Under the pieces are notes generated by a model. The model ran no database searches. It was not told the origin of the DNA and was given only the letters and a program-made list of their open reading frames with translations. Positions 9,296 through 18,395 of a stretch of 64,000 nucleotides of DNA are shown in pieces. The position numbers and the translations under genes were made by a program. Positions within the stretch are counted from its first letter, which is position 1, and each line of letters opens with the position of its first letter. This stretch comes from an uncultured Gemmatimonadales bacterium (GTDB lineage Bacteria > Gemmatimonadota > Gemmatimonadetes > Gemmatimonadales > GWC2-71-9): assembly GCA_947259405.1 (NCBI GenBank), contig CAMYLY010000004.1:594585-658584 (forward strand), read 5' to 3'.

Positions 9296-11005
9296 ATGAG
9301 ACGATTCACGTTCGCCGTCCTATCTCTCGCGTGTGCGACCGGCTGCGCCCGACCCTCTGACGTTGCCCTCATACCATCCGCCGGACCCTTTGACGTCGTG
9401 ATCGAAAACGGGCGCGTCGTGGACGGCACCGGTGCAGCGTGGTTCTACGGTGACATAGGAATTGTCGACGACCGCATCGGGGCCATCACGCCTCGTGGGA
9501 TGCTCGGTGCGGCGAGTGCCGCGGAGAGGATCGATGCGACGGGTATGGTGGTGGCTCCTGGATTCATCGATATCCAGAGCCACTCACGTGGTGCGTTTCT
9601 TCGGGGAGATGGCCGCGTGGTCTCCAAGATCACACAGGGAATCACTACCGAGATTATGGGCGAATCGACCACGAATGCGCCCGTCAATCGGTGGACGCTG
9701 AGTCCGACGGGCGAGCCGACACCGGAACAGGTTGAGCGCGTCACTGATTTCATGGGACCGGATGGATTCAGTAACTGGCTCCAGGCAATGGAGGCGAACG
9801 GTGTATCAACAAATATCGGATCGTTCGTGGGTGCGTCGACGATTCGCATGTACGGAAAGGGACAGGCAGTCGGCCCGGCGACACCCGCCGAGTTGGATTC
9901 CATGCGCACGGCAGTGCGTTGGGCCATGGAAGGCGGTGCGTTCGGGATCGGCTCCGCGTTGATCTACCCTCCAGGCAACTTCGCGTCGACTCATGAGCTG
10001 ATCGAGATCAACGAAGTCACTGCCCCGTACGGCGGTGTGTACATCACCCACATGCGCTCGGAAGCAGACAACTTCCTCGAGGCGATTCGGGAGGCCATTG
10101 CCATCGGTGTCGGCGCGGGCGTCCCCGTAGAGATCTACCACCTCAAGGCGGGCGGCCGGCGCAATTGGCCTAAGGCGGCGCAAGCCATCGTGCTCATCGA
10201 CTCGGCACGGGCCGGGGGAGTCGACGTGCAGGCGAACATGTACCCCTACGTCGCGGGCGGCACGGGACTTACCGCGTGTTTCCCTCCATGGGTGGCTGCC
10301 GACGGGAACCTGATCGACAACCTGTCCGATCCGGAGACACGAAAGACCATACGGGCCGAGATTCTCGATCAACAGAAGGAATGGGAAAACCTCTGCAGCT
10401 TGGCGACACCAGCGGGTGTGCTGATTCTCGGACTCAACCGCGAGGAACATCGGCAATACGTCGGGCAACGGCTGAGCGAGATCGCGGCTGACCAGGGCAA
10501 GGATTGGATCGACACGGCGATGGATCTCATCGTTTCCGAACGGCAGCGCGTTGGGACGATCTACTTCATGATGAGTGAAGACAACGTCAAGCTGCAACTT
10601 CAACAGCCATGGATGAAGTTCGGTACGGATGCGGGAGGGTTCGATCCCGACTCCGCACGCGGTCTCACCCATCCCCGTGCCTACGGCACGTTTCCACGCA
10701 TCCTCGGCAAGTACGTGCGCGACGAGCAGGTCATGCCGCTCGAAGAGGCCATTCGAAAGATGTCGTCGGCGGTCGCGACGCGACTGTCGATTCACGATCG
10801 AGGGACGATCAAGCAGGGAATGTTTGCCGACATCGTTGTGTTCGATCCAGCCACGATACAGGACCATGCGACATTTGAAGAACCGCATCAGCTCTCGACC
10901 GGCATGCACTACGTGCTGGTGAACGGTATGGTCGTGGTGCGCGACGGTGTCCACACGGGAGCGAAGCCAGGACGGGTGCTGCGGGGTCCGGGATACCGAC
11001 CCTGA
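9296..11005 (+). CDS. Exported D-aminoacylase-like amidohydrolase with atypical metal site
   Basis: The 569-residue protein begins with a short signal and a cysteine-rich lipobox-like region (LSLACATGC), so it is probably a lipoprotein. The amidohydrolase fold is clear: DVVIENGRVVDGTG at the start, APGFIDIQSHS, ITHMRSEAD, VEIYHLKAGG, KFGTDAGGF, and the C-terminal GTIKQGMFADIVVFDP typical of D-aminoacylase and dihydroorotase relatives. The usual DxHxH pair is DIQSH here, and the zinc-ligand cysteine region (GNCG in D-aminoacylase) is GEST. The later histidines and the aspartate are kept. It may therefore use one metal or a different substrate. It probably acts on N-acyl-D-amino acids or D-dipeptides, alongside the peptidase and amidase genes that follow. 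Confidence 0.85.
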   Translation: MRRFTFAVLSLACATGCARPSDVALIPSAGPFDVVIENGRVVDGTGAAWFYGDIGIVDDRIGAITPRGMLGAASAAERIDATGMVVAPGFIDIQSHSRGAFLRGDGRVVSKITQGITTEIMGESTTNAPVNRWTLSPTGEPTPEQVERVTDFMGPDGFSNWLQAMEANGVSTNIGSFVGASTIRMYGKGQAVGPATPAELDSMRTAVRWAMEGGAFGIGSALIYPPGNFASTHELIEINEVTAPYGGVYITHMRSEADNFLEAIREAIAIGVGAGVPVEIYHLKAGGRRNWPKAAQAIVLIDSARAGGVDVQANMYPYVAGGTGLTACFPPWVAADGNLIDNLSDPETRKTIRAEILDQQKEWENLCSLATPAGVLILGLNREEHRQYVGQRLSEIAADQGKDWIDTAMDLIVSERQRVGTIYFMMSEDNVKLQLQQPWMKFGTDAGGFDPDSARGLTHPRAYGTFPRILGKYVRDEQVMPLEEAIRKMSSAVATRLSIHDRGTIKQGMFADIVVFDPATIQDHATFEEPHQLSTGMHYVLVNGMVVVRDGVHTGAKPGRVLRGPGYRP

Positions 11006-11026
11006 CGTGGTAATGGCGTAGTGAGG

Positions 11027-13285
11027 CTAGTGAATCAAGATTTCTTCCTCGGCGGCTACGAACAGCACGTCGTGCAGTGTCGGGTGTCGTTGGAGAAGAT
11101 CGGTCCCGCGTTCGCGTAGCCGGGTCTCACTCGTCCCGAAGATGACGAGATCCGAATTGGCCGACTTCGCCGCGACGAGTCGCTCGAAGTCCGTCCGCTC
11201 GTCCGTCGCGAAGATCGACAGGTTCTTCTTGCTGATCGGTAGCCGACCCATCGCGATCATCTGGTGGAGCTCCTCACCACGCTCGCTCACGGTTTCACGT
11301 GGAAAGGCAGCGAACATTCGAATGTGCGCACGCGCCCAGTCCGGGCTCCCGAGGAGGATGTACGCCAGCAGGATCATCAGGTTGCCGTTCTGGTAGTCGG
11401 GCAGTGTGAGCCAGATGTCCATCTGGGTGCGCTGGCCGAAGAACTGCTCGTCGTGACGCAGGATCAGTGAGTTGATGCGGGCTGCACTCGACAACTGCAC
11501 ACCGCGCACGATTTCTTCGAGGACCTCGGGATCGTCATTCGGCGAAAACTCTTGCAGGAGACAGTTGTTCTCCATACCCGAAATTCCCGGGAGTTGAAGT
11601 GCCTGGGCCAGCGCGGACCGCTTCGATGGCGAGATGATCGTGTCGACATAAATGGCACTGCGCCGAGCCTGCATCATGTTGATCAACCGCTCGAGGTGTT
11701 GGCGGCTCTGTTGATAGGTCTCGCGATCGAGGTGGCCTTCCGTATAATGCAAGTACGTCCCGACGCCGTGCCGCCGAGTGAGCCAACTGAAGAACTGAAT
11801 TGGGGACGAGCGGTCGAATGTCCGCTCATTTACCATGATGACGCTGGGGCGCCATTCGTCGCTGGTCTGGCTCGCGGCACCCTTCTGCAACTTGATCTGT
11901 GAGAATCTCGTGGCTTGCGTCAGTACGCCCTTGAAGATCGCCGTGAGATCGTCACCGCCACGCTGATATCGGATCATGTGGTACAGGCCGATCATGATCG
12001 CGATCGCGAGAATGGCATAGAGCGGGTCCATTTGGAGCATGAGCGCGAGGCACATCACTGCTCCCAGAAGGCTCAGATACCACTTGGAGCGGAAGCTGGG
12101 TCGGTAACTTGGCCGCGAGGCGAAATGCTCGAGCGCGCTGATCGTACACAGCGCTCCGTATGTCACCATGAAGAACATCGAGATGATACGGGCGACCGCG
12201 TTGACGTTGCCCAACATGACGGTCACGATGGCAATCGTGGTCGTGATGAGCGTCGCGTTGCGCGGTTCGTTGGTGGTGCCGATCCCGAGGCCCAGGAAGC
12301 GGTTGGCGCGTGGGCTGGGCAGCACCTGATCGGAGCCCAGGGCCTGCAACGTGCGCGGCGCTACGAGGATCGAACCGATCGCTGACGACACCGTCGCGGC
12401 CGCCAGGCCGATGGGAATGATCGGTCCCCAGATGGCGATGTCCGACATGATGAGCGCGTTTGACGCCAACTGATCGGCGGGCGCCGAAACCGCGAGTTTG
12501 TACCCGATCCAAACGTACATGACCATGCCGGTGACCGTGGCCGACACGACCCCGAGGGGGATGGATCGACGCGGGTTGGCCAGGTCGCCCGACAATCCGA
12601 CGCCGGCGGTCATCCCGGTGAATGCCGGGAACACGATCGCGAAAACGATGATGAAGGGGTCGGGATCGTCCACCTGGGCGAGAAGTGCTCCTTGCGGGAC
12701 CGTGCCTGCGACGGGATCGCCGAGGAAGAACAGCAACAACGACAGCGCCAGAATCCCAACGACGACCCACAACGCGCGGACGCCCAACGAGGCACCGCGG
12801 GTCAGCACCAGCACCGCCAGTGCGATCGTCGCCGGCAGGGAAATGATTCTCGGGTCGAAGGCCCACCCCGTGAGCTCGGCATACCACGGCTGGAGGGGTC
12901 GGAACGCCTCTGCGAACGCAATCATGTAGAACGCCACAGAAATGGCCTGCGAGAGATAGAGGCTGATCCCGATCGCACCGCCGATCGTGGTACCGAACGA
13001 TCGCGAGATGATGAAGTACTCCCCTCCGCCTTCCACCTTCCGGTTGGTGGAGATTTCCGCAATCGCCAGTGCCGTCGGAACGGTGACTGCGTGGCCGATG
13101 AGGATGATGGCTAGAGTGCCGAGGAACCCGACGTGTCCCACGGCATAGCCAAACCGGAGAAAGAGGATGGCACCGAGAATCGTCGAGATCGATGCGAGAA
13201 AGACCGGGGAAGTTCCAAACCCGTGCCCACCACCTTCCGCAGGCAGCGCGCTCTTCTCTGGTGGTACGGTATTCCCGGCGCTCAT
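11027..13285 (-). CDS. SLC12-type cation-chloride cotransporter / amino-acid permease superfamily
   Basis: The 752-residue protein has about 12 hydrophobic segments in residues 25-475, then a soluble C-terminal region of about 270 residues. The motif ISTNRKVEGGGEYFIISR is the signature seen in eukaryotic Na-K-Cl and K-Cl cotransporters of the APC superfamily, where it marks the first intracellular loop. The leading segment TILGAILFLRFGYAVG also matches SLC12 TM1. The C-terminal domain contains a PIQFFSWL region as in cotransporter tails. It probably moves K+, Na+ or Cl- together; amino-acid transport is possible. The start at 13285 is preceded by GGAAGGA about 9 nt upstream. The gene stands alone on the minus strand, convergent with the amidohydrolase. 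Confidence 0.88.
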   Translation of the reverse strand: MSAGNTVPPEKSALPAEGGGHGFGTSPVFLASISTILGAILFLRFGYAVGHVGFLGTLAIILIGHAVTVPTALAIAEISTNRKVEGGGEYFIISRSFGTTIGGAIGISLYLSQAISVAFYMIAFAEAFRPLQPWYAELTGWAFDPRIISLPATIALAVLVLTRGASLGVRALWVVVGILALSLLLFFLGDPVAGTVPQGALLAQVDDPDPFIIVFAIVFPAFTGMTAGVGLSGDLANPRRSIPLGVVSATVTGMVMYVWIGYKLAVSAPADQLASNALIMSDIAIWGPIIPIGLAAATVSSAIGSILVAPRTLQALGSDQVLPSPRANRFLGLGIGTTNEPRNATLITTTIAIVTVMLGNVNAVARIISMFFMVTYGALCTISALEHFASRPSYRPSFRSKWYLSLLGAVMCLALMLQMDPLYAILAIAIMIGLYHMIRYQRGGDDLTAIFKGVLTQATRFSQIKLQKGAASQTSDEWRPSVIMVNERTFDRSSPIQFFSWLTRRHGVGTYLHYTEGHLDRETYQQSRQHLERLINMMQARRSAIYVDTIISPSKRSALAQALQLPGISGMENNCLLQEFSPNDDPEVLEEIVRGVQLSSAARINSLILRHDEQFFGQRTQMDIWLTLPDYQNGNLMILLAYILLGSPDWARAHIRMFAAFPRETVSERGEELHQMIAMGRLPISKKNLSIFATDERTDFERLVAAKSANSDLVIFGTSETRLRERGTDLLQRHPTLHDVLFVAAEEEILIH

Positions 13286-13520
13286 GAATCTCGTCCTTCC
13301 GGCGTCACGCGACTCGGGGGGGAAGCCTGTCCGCTACACTACGCGTCCGTCAAGGCGTAGACCAGGTCGACGTACCCTTATTCGATTTCCGCGAGCCCGA
13401 CAACCTTGGCGCGGCGACGGCTGTGCCCGCGAGCGAAAGGGCACTGAAATTCAGGAAATCGGGTCGGGTTCGGGTGAAGGGCATGTGAGGCTCTGGGTGG
13501 CTAGAGGTTGGCAGGGGGTG

Positions 13521-15113
13521 TCAGCGGTTCGACCGGTATGTGAAGACCTCGCCTTCGAGATTCGGCGCTATGGTCGGTGCGGCCCGCCGGTGACTGACCT
13601 GCTCGTACGCATAGGCAAGGCGTATCAACGTGGGCTCGCTGAACGGTCGCCCCAAGAATTCGATCGAGATAGGCAGCCCTTCTTCGTTGACGCCAGCCGG
13701 CATCACGATGGCGGGAAGGCCGGTGATGGCGGAGACAGGATTGTCTCGCGGCCCGCGGTCACCCGTGCCGAGTGGAGGCGCGGCGAGCGACTTGAACGGA
13801 TGGACGAGCACGTCGATGTTGTGCCGATCCATGAGGTCTACGATGAGCTGGCGAACCGTGAGTCGATTCTCCAACCGGGAGAGATACTCCTGATCGAAGT
13901 CTGGCGATTCAACTGCCAGTGCCTGCTCGAAGAACCGATCCAATCGCCGGAGGTACTGCCCCGTCGCGATCAGCTCTTCGAGCGATCGTACGGGCGTGTC
14001 GGGACCGCGATTCTTCAAGTATGCATCGAAGACGTACTTGAATTCGTAGACGCTGGCTCGCGCCATAGGAAAGAACGCGACCAGATCCATGCCAGTTGTC
14101 AGTCCGTCAATAATGACGGCACCTTGGTGGCGGATGAACTGGATTTCCTCTTCGATCAGCGCATTAATGGGTTGAAACTCCTCGCCTTGCCGAAACAGGT
14201 CGCGGAACACACCCACGCGCGCACCCCGAAGCGCGGTCGAATCCAGATAGTCGGTGTATGGTCGCGCATCGAGTTTGCCGAGGCTCTCCCAGGTGAACAG
14301 GTCCTCAGCATCGAATCCACGCATGTAGGTCAGCTGGATTGCGGCGTCGGCGACCGATTTTGCATGCACGCCGATACGGTCTTGTGTGTAGGAGATTGCG
14401 ATGGCGCCAGTGCGACTGACCAGACCCTGAGACGGCGCAATTCCAACAAGCGAGTTGTTACTCGCCGGACTGCGGATCGATGCGCCAGTTTCGGTCGCGA
14501 CGCCAAGTGTGGCGAATCCCACGTTGACGGCGACGCCAGGGCCAGAACTGGACCCGCCAGGGTTTCGTGAGAGGTCGTATGGGTTGAGCACCTGACCACC
14601 CAGAGAGCTGAGCCCCTGGGAGCCTAGGTTGAATTCATCGAGGTTGCCTTTGAGAAAGATGATTGCACCGGCATCGCGAAGTCTCTTGATGGCGGTCGCG
14701 TCGTGCGCTGGATAGGTACCGGCGAGCGCGACATTCCCGCCTGCCGACGGAATGTCTTTGACGTCGACGGCGTCCTTTACGACGATTGGAATCCCGTGCA
14801 GCGGGGTGCGCAGGCCGGTGGTACGGCGCTCTTCGTCCAGGGCGCGCGCGATCTCGAGAGCACGCGGGTTGATCTCGATGATCGTATTGAGCGTTGGGCC
14901 CTGTTGATCGTAGGTGTCGATGCGGTTGAGGTAGAGCTGCACGAGGCGTTCGTACGTAAGCGCTCCAGCGGCGACAGCATCCTGGATGTCGGCGACGCTG
15001 GCGGTTAGCAGATTGAACTCGCGCTCGTCCTGTGCAACACCCAATGTTACCGTGGTTGACGACAGCAGAATGGCCAAGCACGCGCGCTGCACTAGCCCGA
15101 CCATCACTCGCAT
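13521..15113 (-). CDS. Exported amidase (amidase signature family)
   Basis: The 530-residue product starts at an ATG (15113) one base after the stop of the M42 peptidase gene, which gives a signal peptide ending near TVTLGVAQ. The Ser-cisSer-Lys triad is visible: Lys in PIVVKDAVDV, the cis-Ser in NPGGSSSGPG and the nucleophile in ETGASIRSPAS. The family hydrolyses amides; the signal indicates a periplasmic substrate, so a peptide or aryl amide is more likely than Glu-tRNA. A longer frame reaching 15200 is discounted because it lies inside the peptidase gene. It forms an operon with the peptidase, fitting an extracytoplasmic peptide or amide catabolism theme. Confidence 0.92.
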   Translation of the reverse strand: MRVMVGLVQRACLAILLSSTTVTLGVAQDEREFNLLTASVADIQDAVAAGALTYERLVQLYLNRIDTYDQQGPTLNTIIEINPRALEIARALDEERRTTGLRTPLHGIPIVVKDAVDVKDIPSAGGNVALAGTYPAHDATAIKRLRDAGAIIFLKGNLDEFNLGSQGLSSLGGQVLNPYDLSRNPGGSSSGPGVAVNVGFATLGVATETGASIRSPASNNSLVGIAPSQGLVSRTGAIAISYTQDRIGVHAKSVADAAIQLTYMRGFDAEDLFTWESLGKLDARPYTDYLDSTALRGARVGVFRDLFRQGEEFQPINALIEEEIQFIRHQGAVIIDGLTTGMDLVAFFPMARASVYEFKYVFDAYLKNRGPDTPVRSLEELIATGQYLRRLDRFFEQALAVESPDFDQEYLSRLENRLTVRQLIVDLMDRHNIDVLVHPFKSLAAPPLGTGDRGPRDNPVSAITGLPAIVMPAGVNEEGLPISIEFLGRPFSEPTLIRLAYAYEQVSHRRAAPTIAPNLEGEVFTYRSNR

Positions 15114-15114
15114 G

Positions 15115-16179
15115 CTATGACGGGATGAAGCTGGTTGTCGCTTTGAGGCGGCGGGCGAACGCTGCGAGGAGCTTCGCGGCCTTGTCGAGGTCGCCAACAT
15201 CGACCATCTCGTTTGGACTGTGCATGTAGCGATTGGGAACGGAGACTAATCCTGTAGCGATGCCCTGTCGTGAGGTGTAGATCGCGTCCGCGTCGGTGCC
15301 GGTGTCGCGCGGTGCCGCCTGCACGGTGTGGGCGATCTTCTCGGCCTTTGCAGCGGCAACCAGGTGCTCGAAGACTGTGTGGTTCACGGCAGACCCGCGC
15401 GAGAGGACGGGCCCCCCACCGAGCTTGAAGTCACCGTGGATCTTCTTTTCCACGCCCGGGTGATCGGTGGCATGCGTGACGTCCACCACAATGGCAACGT
15501 CGGGGTCCAGTGCCGTGGCACTGGTACGCGCTCCACCTCCCGACCACGCGATCTCCTCTTGCGTGGTCGCAACGGCAAAGACGGCCGCCTTCGGTTTTCT
15601 GCGCGATAACAGGCGTAACGCCTCGAGAACGACATAGGCGCCGATACGGTTGTCGATCGCTCGCGATGCGACACGATGGTTCGGAAGCTCGAGCGCTCTC
15701 GAAGCCAAGACGACCGGGTCGCCGATCGCCACGCGCTTCAACGCGTCCTTGTCACTCTTCGCCCCAATGTCTATCCAGAGGTCGCTCACCTTAGACACCT
15801 TGTCGCGGTCGTCCGAATCGATGAGATGCACGGCCTTCTTTCCGATCACGCCTTCCACCGGTTCCTTCGCGGCCTGGATGATGACGCGCTGGCCGACGAG
15901 CACTTGGGAGTCCCACCCTCCGATTGTCTGGAAATAGAGGAACCCGTCGCTATCGACGTGGACGATCATGAGGCCGATCTCGTCGATGTGACCGGCCAGC
16001 ATGAGCCGTGGGCTCCCACCGGGGTTGACGGCTGCGATCGTGTTCCCCGTAACGTCGGTCAACACGTCGTCGGCGAACCGCGTGGCCTCGTCGCGCCACT
16101 CGCGGGCAGCCGCGGTTTCGAAGCCTGAAGGCCCGGGGGTGTCGAGCAGTCGGAGCAGGAAGTTGTGGTTGGATGACAT
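15115..16179 (-). CDS. M42 family metallo-aminopeptidase / endoglucanase-like
   Basis: The 354-residue protein contains the full dinuclear-zinc set of M42 enzymes: His and Asp in AGHIDEIGLM, the bridging Asp in RAIDNRIGAY, the Glu pair in TTQEEIAWSG, Asp in VDVTHATD, and the final His in PNRYMHSPNE. Members are cytoplasmic, often dodecameric, aminopeptidases that finish peptide breakdown. No signal peptide is seen. It is the first gene of a pair with the amidase (1-bp spacing) and is divergent from the OPT peptide transporter, so imported oligopeptides could feed this enzyme. Confidence 0.94.
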   Translation of the reverse strand: MSSNHNFLLRLLDTPGPSGFETAAAREWRDEATRFADDVLTDVTGNTIAAVNPGGSPRLMLAGHIDEIGLMIVHVDSDGFLYFQTIGGWDSQVLVGQRVIIQAAKEPVEGVIGKKAVHLIDSDDRDKVSKVSDLWIDIGAKSDKDALKRVAIGDPVVLASRALELPNHRVASRAIDNRIGAYVVLEALRLLSRRKPKAAVFAVATTQEEIAWSGGGARTSATALDPDVAIVVDVTHATDHPGVEKKIHGDFKLGGGPVLSRGSAVNHTVFEHLVAAAKAEKIAHTVQAAPRDTGTDADAIYTSRQGIATGLVSVPNRYMHSPNEMVDVGDLDKAAKLLAAFARRLKATTSFIPS

Positions 16180-16277
16180 TTACGGGAAGTTGTCGCTGGT
16201 TCCAAATTCTGCAAGAGGTTGACAGGTCCCGGTTTCCAGACCGAACATAGTGCCGCAGCTTCCTACCTGGCTCAATC

Positions 16278-16284
16278 GAGGGGA
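16278..16284 (+). promoter_or_regulatory. Ribosome binding site that fixes the OPT transporter start
   Basis: GAGGGGA lies 7 nt before the ATG at 16292, and nothing comparable precedes the earlier in-frame start at 16250. A perfect TTGACA box at 16219-16224 could be the -35 of this gene's promoter, but no good -10 follows at the usual spacing. Confidence 0.6.
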
Positions 16285-16291
16285 CACGTTC

Positions 16292-18349
16292 ATGGCAGCT
16301 GACGGATCCACTTCAGCCTCCAACGCTCCGTACATTTCCGCATCCGAGTCTCTGCCGGAAATCACCCTCAAGGCGATGATCTTGGGGTTCATCCTCTCGG
16401 CGGTGTTGGCCGGTGCCAATGCCTACCTGGGTCTCAAGGTAGGTATCACGGTCTCGGCTTCGATTCCGGCCGCCGTTATCTCGATGGCGATTCTGCGGTT
16501 CTTCCGGAACTCGAACATCCTCGAGAATAACATCGTGCAGACGGCAGCGTCCGCGGGTGAGTCCCTCGCCGCCGGCGTGATCTTCACGATTCCGGCGCTG
16601 ATCATGTTGAACTACTGGTCGGGATTCAATTTCGCTCCGACCCTCATCATTGCGATGTGCGGGGGCATCCTCGGTGTGTTGTTCACGATCCCGTTGCGTC
16701 GGGCCCTCATCATCGAAGCGGATCTGAAGTTCCCAGAAGGCGTCGCCACTGGCGAGGTGCTGAAGGCGGGCACCGAAGGAGGTGCCGGTGCCAAGCTCAT
16801 CGCTTTGGCTGGTGGCGCGAGTGCGCTGCTTAAGCTGGCGCAAACAGGGTTCAAGTTGATCGCCGGTCGCGGTACCGGGTCGGTGACGGCAGGCAACACG
16901 GTGTTCGGCTATGGCAGCGAACTGGGTGTCGCGTTGTTGGGGGTCGGTTACATCGTCGGCATCAACATCGCGTCGCTCGTGTTCATGGGCGGGCTTATCT
17001 CCTGGTTGTTCGGCATCCCGATCTACACGGCGACGGTGGATCCTGCCGCGCTTCGGGAACTGGTTGGCGACGTAGAGGGGTACGATCTGGCCGAGCAGGT
17101 TTGGAGCCAGCGAATTCGTTACATGGGCGTTGGCGCGATGGCGACGGGTGGATTGTGGGCGCTGCTCGCGCTCATGAAGCCGATCCGCGATGGTATCCGT
17201 TCGTCGATCGAGGCGGTGCAGATGGGTCGTTCCGGAAGTAGCAGCGATGTCGCGCGCACCGAACGAGATACGCCCATCAACTTCGTGGGTGTGGGCATCC
17301 TGCTCATGGCCATCCCGATCTTCATCGGTTTCGCCACTGTGGTCAGCCGGGACTCGCTGGGAATCTCGAGTGGGTTGTATTGGGGGGTCGTGGCGCTCGG
17401 GTTGTTCTTCGCGCTCCTAGCGGGATTTCTCTTTTCGTCGGTCGCTGGGTACATGGCGGGACTCGTTGGCTCGTCGAACAACCCCATTTCGGGCGTCACC
17501 ATCGCCACCATTCTCACGATCTCGCTGATCCTTTTGGCTATTCTGGGTGGGCAGATCGATTTCTTGTCCGAAGGCCTGAAGGCGACCGCGGCCGCCGCCA
17601 CCGCGATCCTTATTGGCGGAGTCGTGTGCTGTGCGGCGGCCATCGCCGGCGACAACCTACAGGATCTGAAAGCCGGCCGTATCGTCGGCGCCACGCCGTA
17701 CAAGCAACAGATCATGCAGGTCGTGGGTGTCGTCGCTGCTGCACTGGTCATCGCGCCGATACTACAGTTGCTGTTCACCGCCTACGGGTTGGGTGACGTC
17801 TTCCCCCGCGCTGGCATGGATCCCGGCGAGGCGCTTTCGGCTCCTCAGGCTACACTGATGAGTTCTGTGGCTGACGGCGTGTTCTCACGCAACCTGCCGT
17901 GGAACATGATCGCGATCGGTGTTGGCATTGCGATCGCGATCATCATCATGGATGAGATCCTCAAGGCTAAGAAGTCCAGCTTCCGTATGCCGGTTTTGGC
18001 TGTTGCGGTAGGTATCTATCTGCCGCTCGAACTCACTGTTCCGATGTTCCTCGGCGGCGTCGTCGCCATGCTGTCCGTCAGGGTCCTGCGCCGGAATGGT
18101 GCGTCAGAGGCCGACGTGGTGGCGGCGGGCAACTCCGGATTGCTCTTCTCGTCGGGGCTGATCACGGGTGAGGCCATCGTCGGAATTCTCCTTGCCATTC
18201 CGTTCGCTGCGGCGCAGTCGACGGACGTGTTGCGACTCGCGCCTGAGGGCTTCGACACCTACGCGACCGTGCTCGGCGTTGTCGCCTTCGCGCTGTTCGT
18301 GATTTGGCTCTACCGGGTGGCAACGATGTGGATGGTCGGAAGGCGGTAG
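16292..18349 (+). CDS. OPT family oligopeptide transporter
   Basis: The 685-residue integral membrane protein has about 14-16 hydrophobic segments. Hallmarks include LGFILSAVLAGANAYLGLK near the N-terminus, NNIVQTAASAGESLAAG in an early segment, the PEGVATGEVLKAG loop, and SGLITGEAIVGILLAIP near the C-terminus, all typical of prokaryotic OPT (YSL-like) transporters. These import di- to hexapeptides, or sometimes metal chelates, with protons. I chose the start at 16292 from the GAGGGGA site. It is divergent from the M42 peptidase and amidase operon, which supports peptide uptake. A strong hairpin follows the stop. Confidence 0.93.
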   Translation: MAADGSTSASNAPYISASESLPEITLKAMILGFILSAVLAGANAYLGLKVGITVSASIPAAVISMAILRFFRNSNILENNIVQTAASAGESLAAGVIFTIPALIMLNYWSGFNFAPTLIIAMCGGILGVLFTIPLRRALIIEADLKFPEGVATGEVLKAGTEGGAGAKLIALAGGASALLKLAQTGFKLIAGRGTGSVTAGNTVFGYGSELGVALLGVGYIVGINIASLVFMGGLISWLFGIPIYTATVDPAALRELVGDVEGYDLAEQVWSQRIRYMGVGAMATGGLWALLALMKPIRDGIRSSIEAVQMGRSGSSSDVARTERDTPINFVGVGILLMAIPIFIGFATVVSRDSLGISSGLYWGVVALGLFFALLAGFLFSSVAGYMAGLVGSSNNPISGVTIATILTISLILLAILGGQIDFLSEGLKATAAAATAILIGGVVCCAAAIAGDNLQDLKAGRIVGATPYKQQIMQVVGVVAAALVIAPILQLLFTAYGLGDVFPRAGMDPGEALSAPQATLMSSVADGVFSRNLPWNMIAIGVGIAIAIIIMDEILKAKKSSFRMPVLAVAVGIYLPLELTVPMFLGGVVAMLSVRVLRRNGASEADVVAAGNSGLLFSSGLITGEAIVGILLAIPFAAAQSTDVLRLAPEGFDTYATVLGVVAFALFVIWLYRVATMWMVGRR

Positions 18350-18359
18350 CACAGCAAGG

Positions 18360-18393
18360 CGGTAGGGCGGAGGCCATGTGTGCCGCCCTACCG
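18360..18393. terminator. Hairpin between convergent genes, likely bidirectional terminator and repeat copy
   Basis: CGGTAGGGCGG (18360-18370) pairs perfectly with CCGCCCTACCG (18383-18393) across a 12-nt loop, in the 46-bp gap between the converging OPT and ctaG genes. On the plus strand a weak T-rich stretch (GTTTGTT) follows about 8 nt later, and no T-run is seen on the minus side. The right arm with its preceding AGGCC is repeated at 22729-22751, so this may also be a dispersed repeat. Confidence 0.5.
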
Positions 18394-18395
18394 AC

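Noticed and set aside
13167..14570. A 467-codon open frame on the plus strand opposite the amidase gene
   Set aside because: It mirrors the amidase codon structure, has no domain or ribosome site, and the minus-strand amidase has a full catalytic triad.
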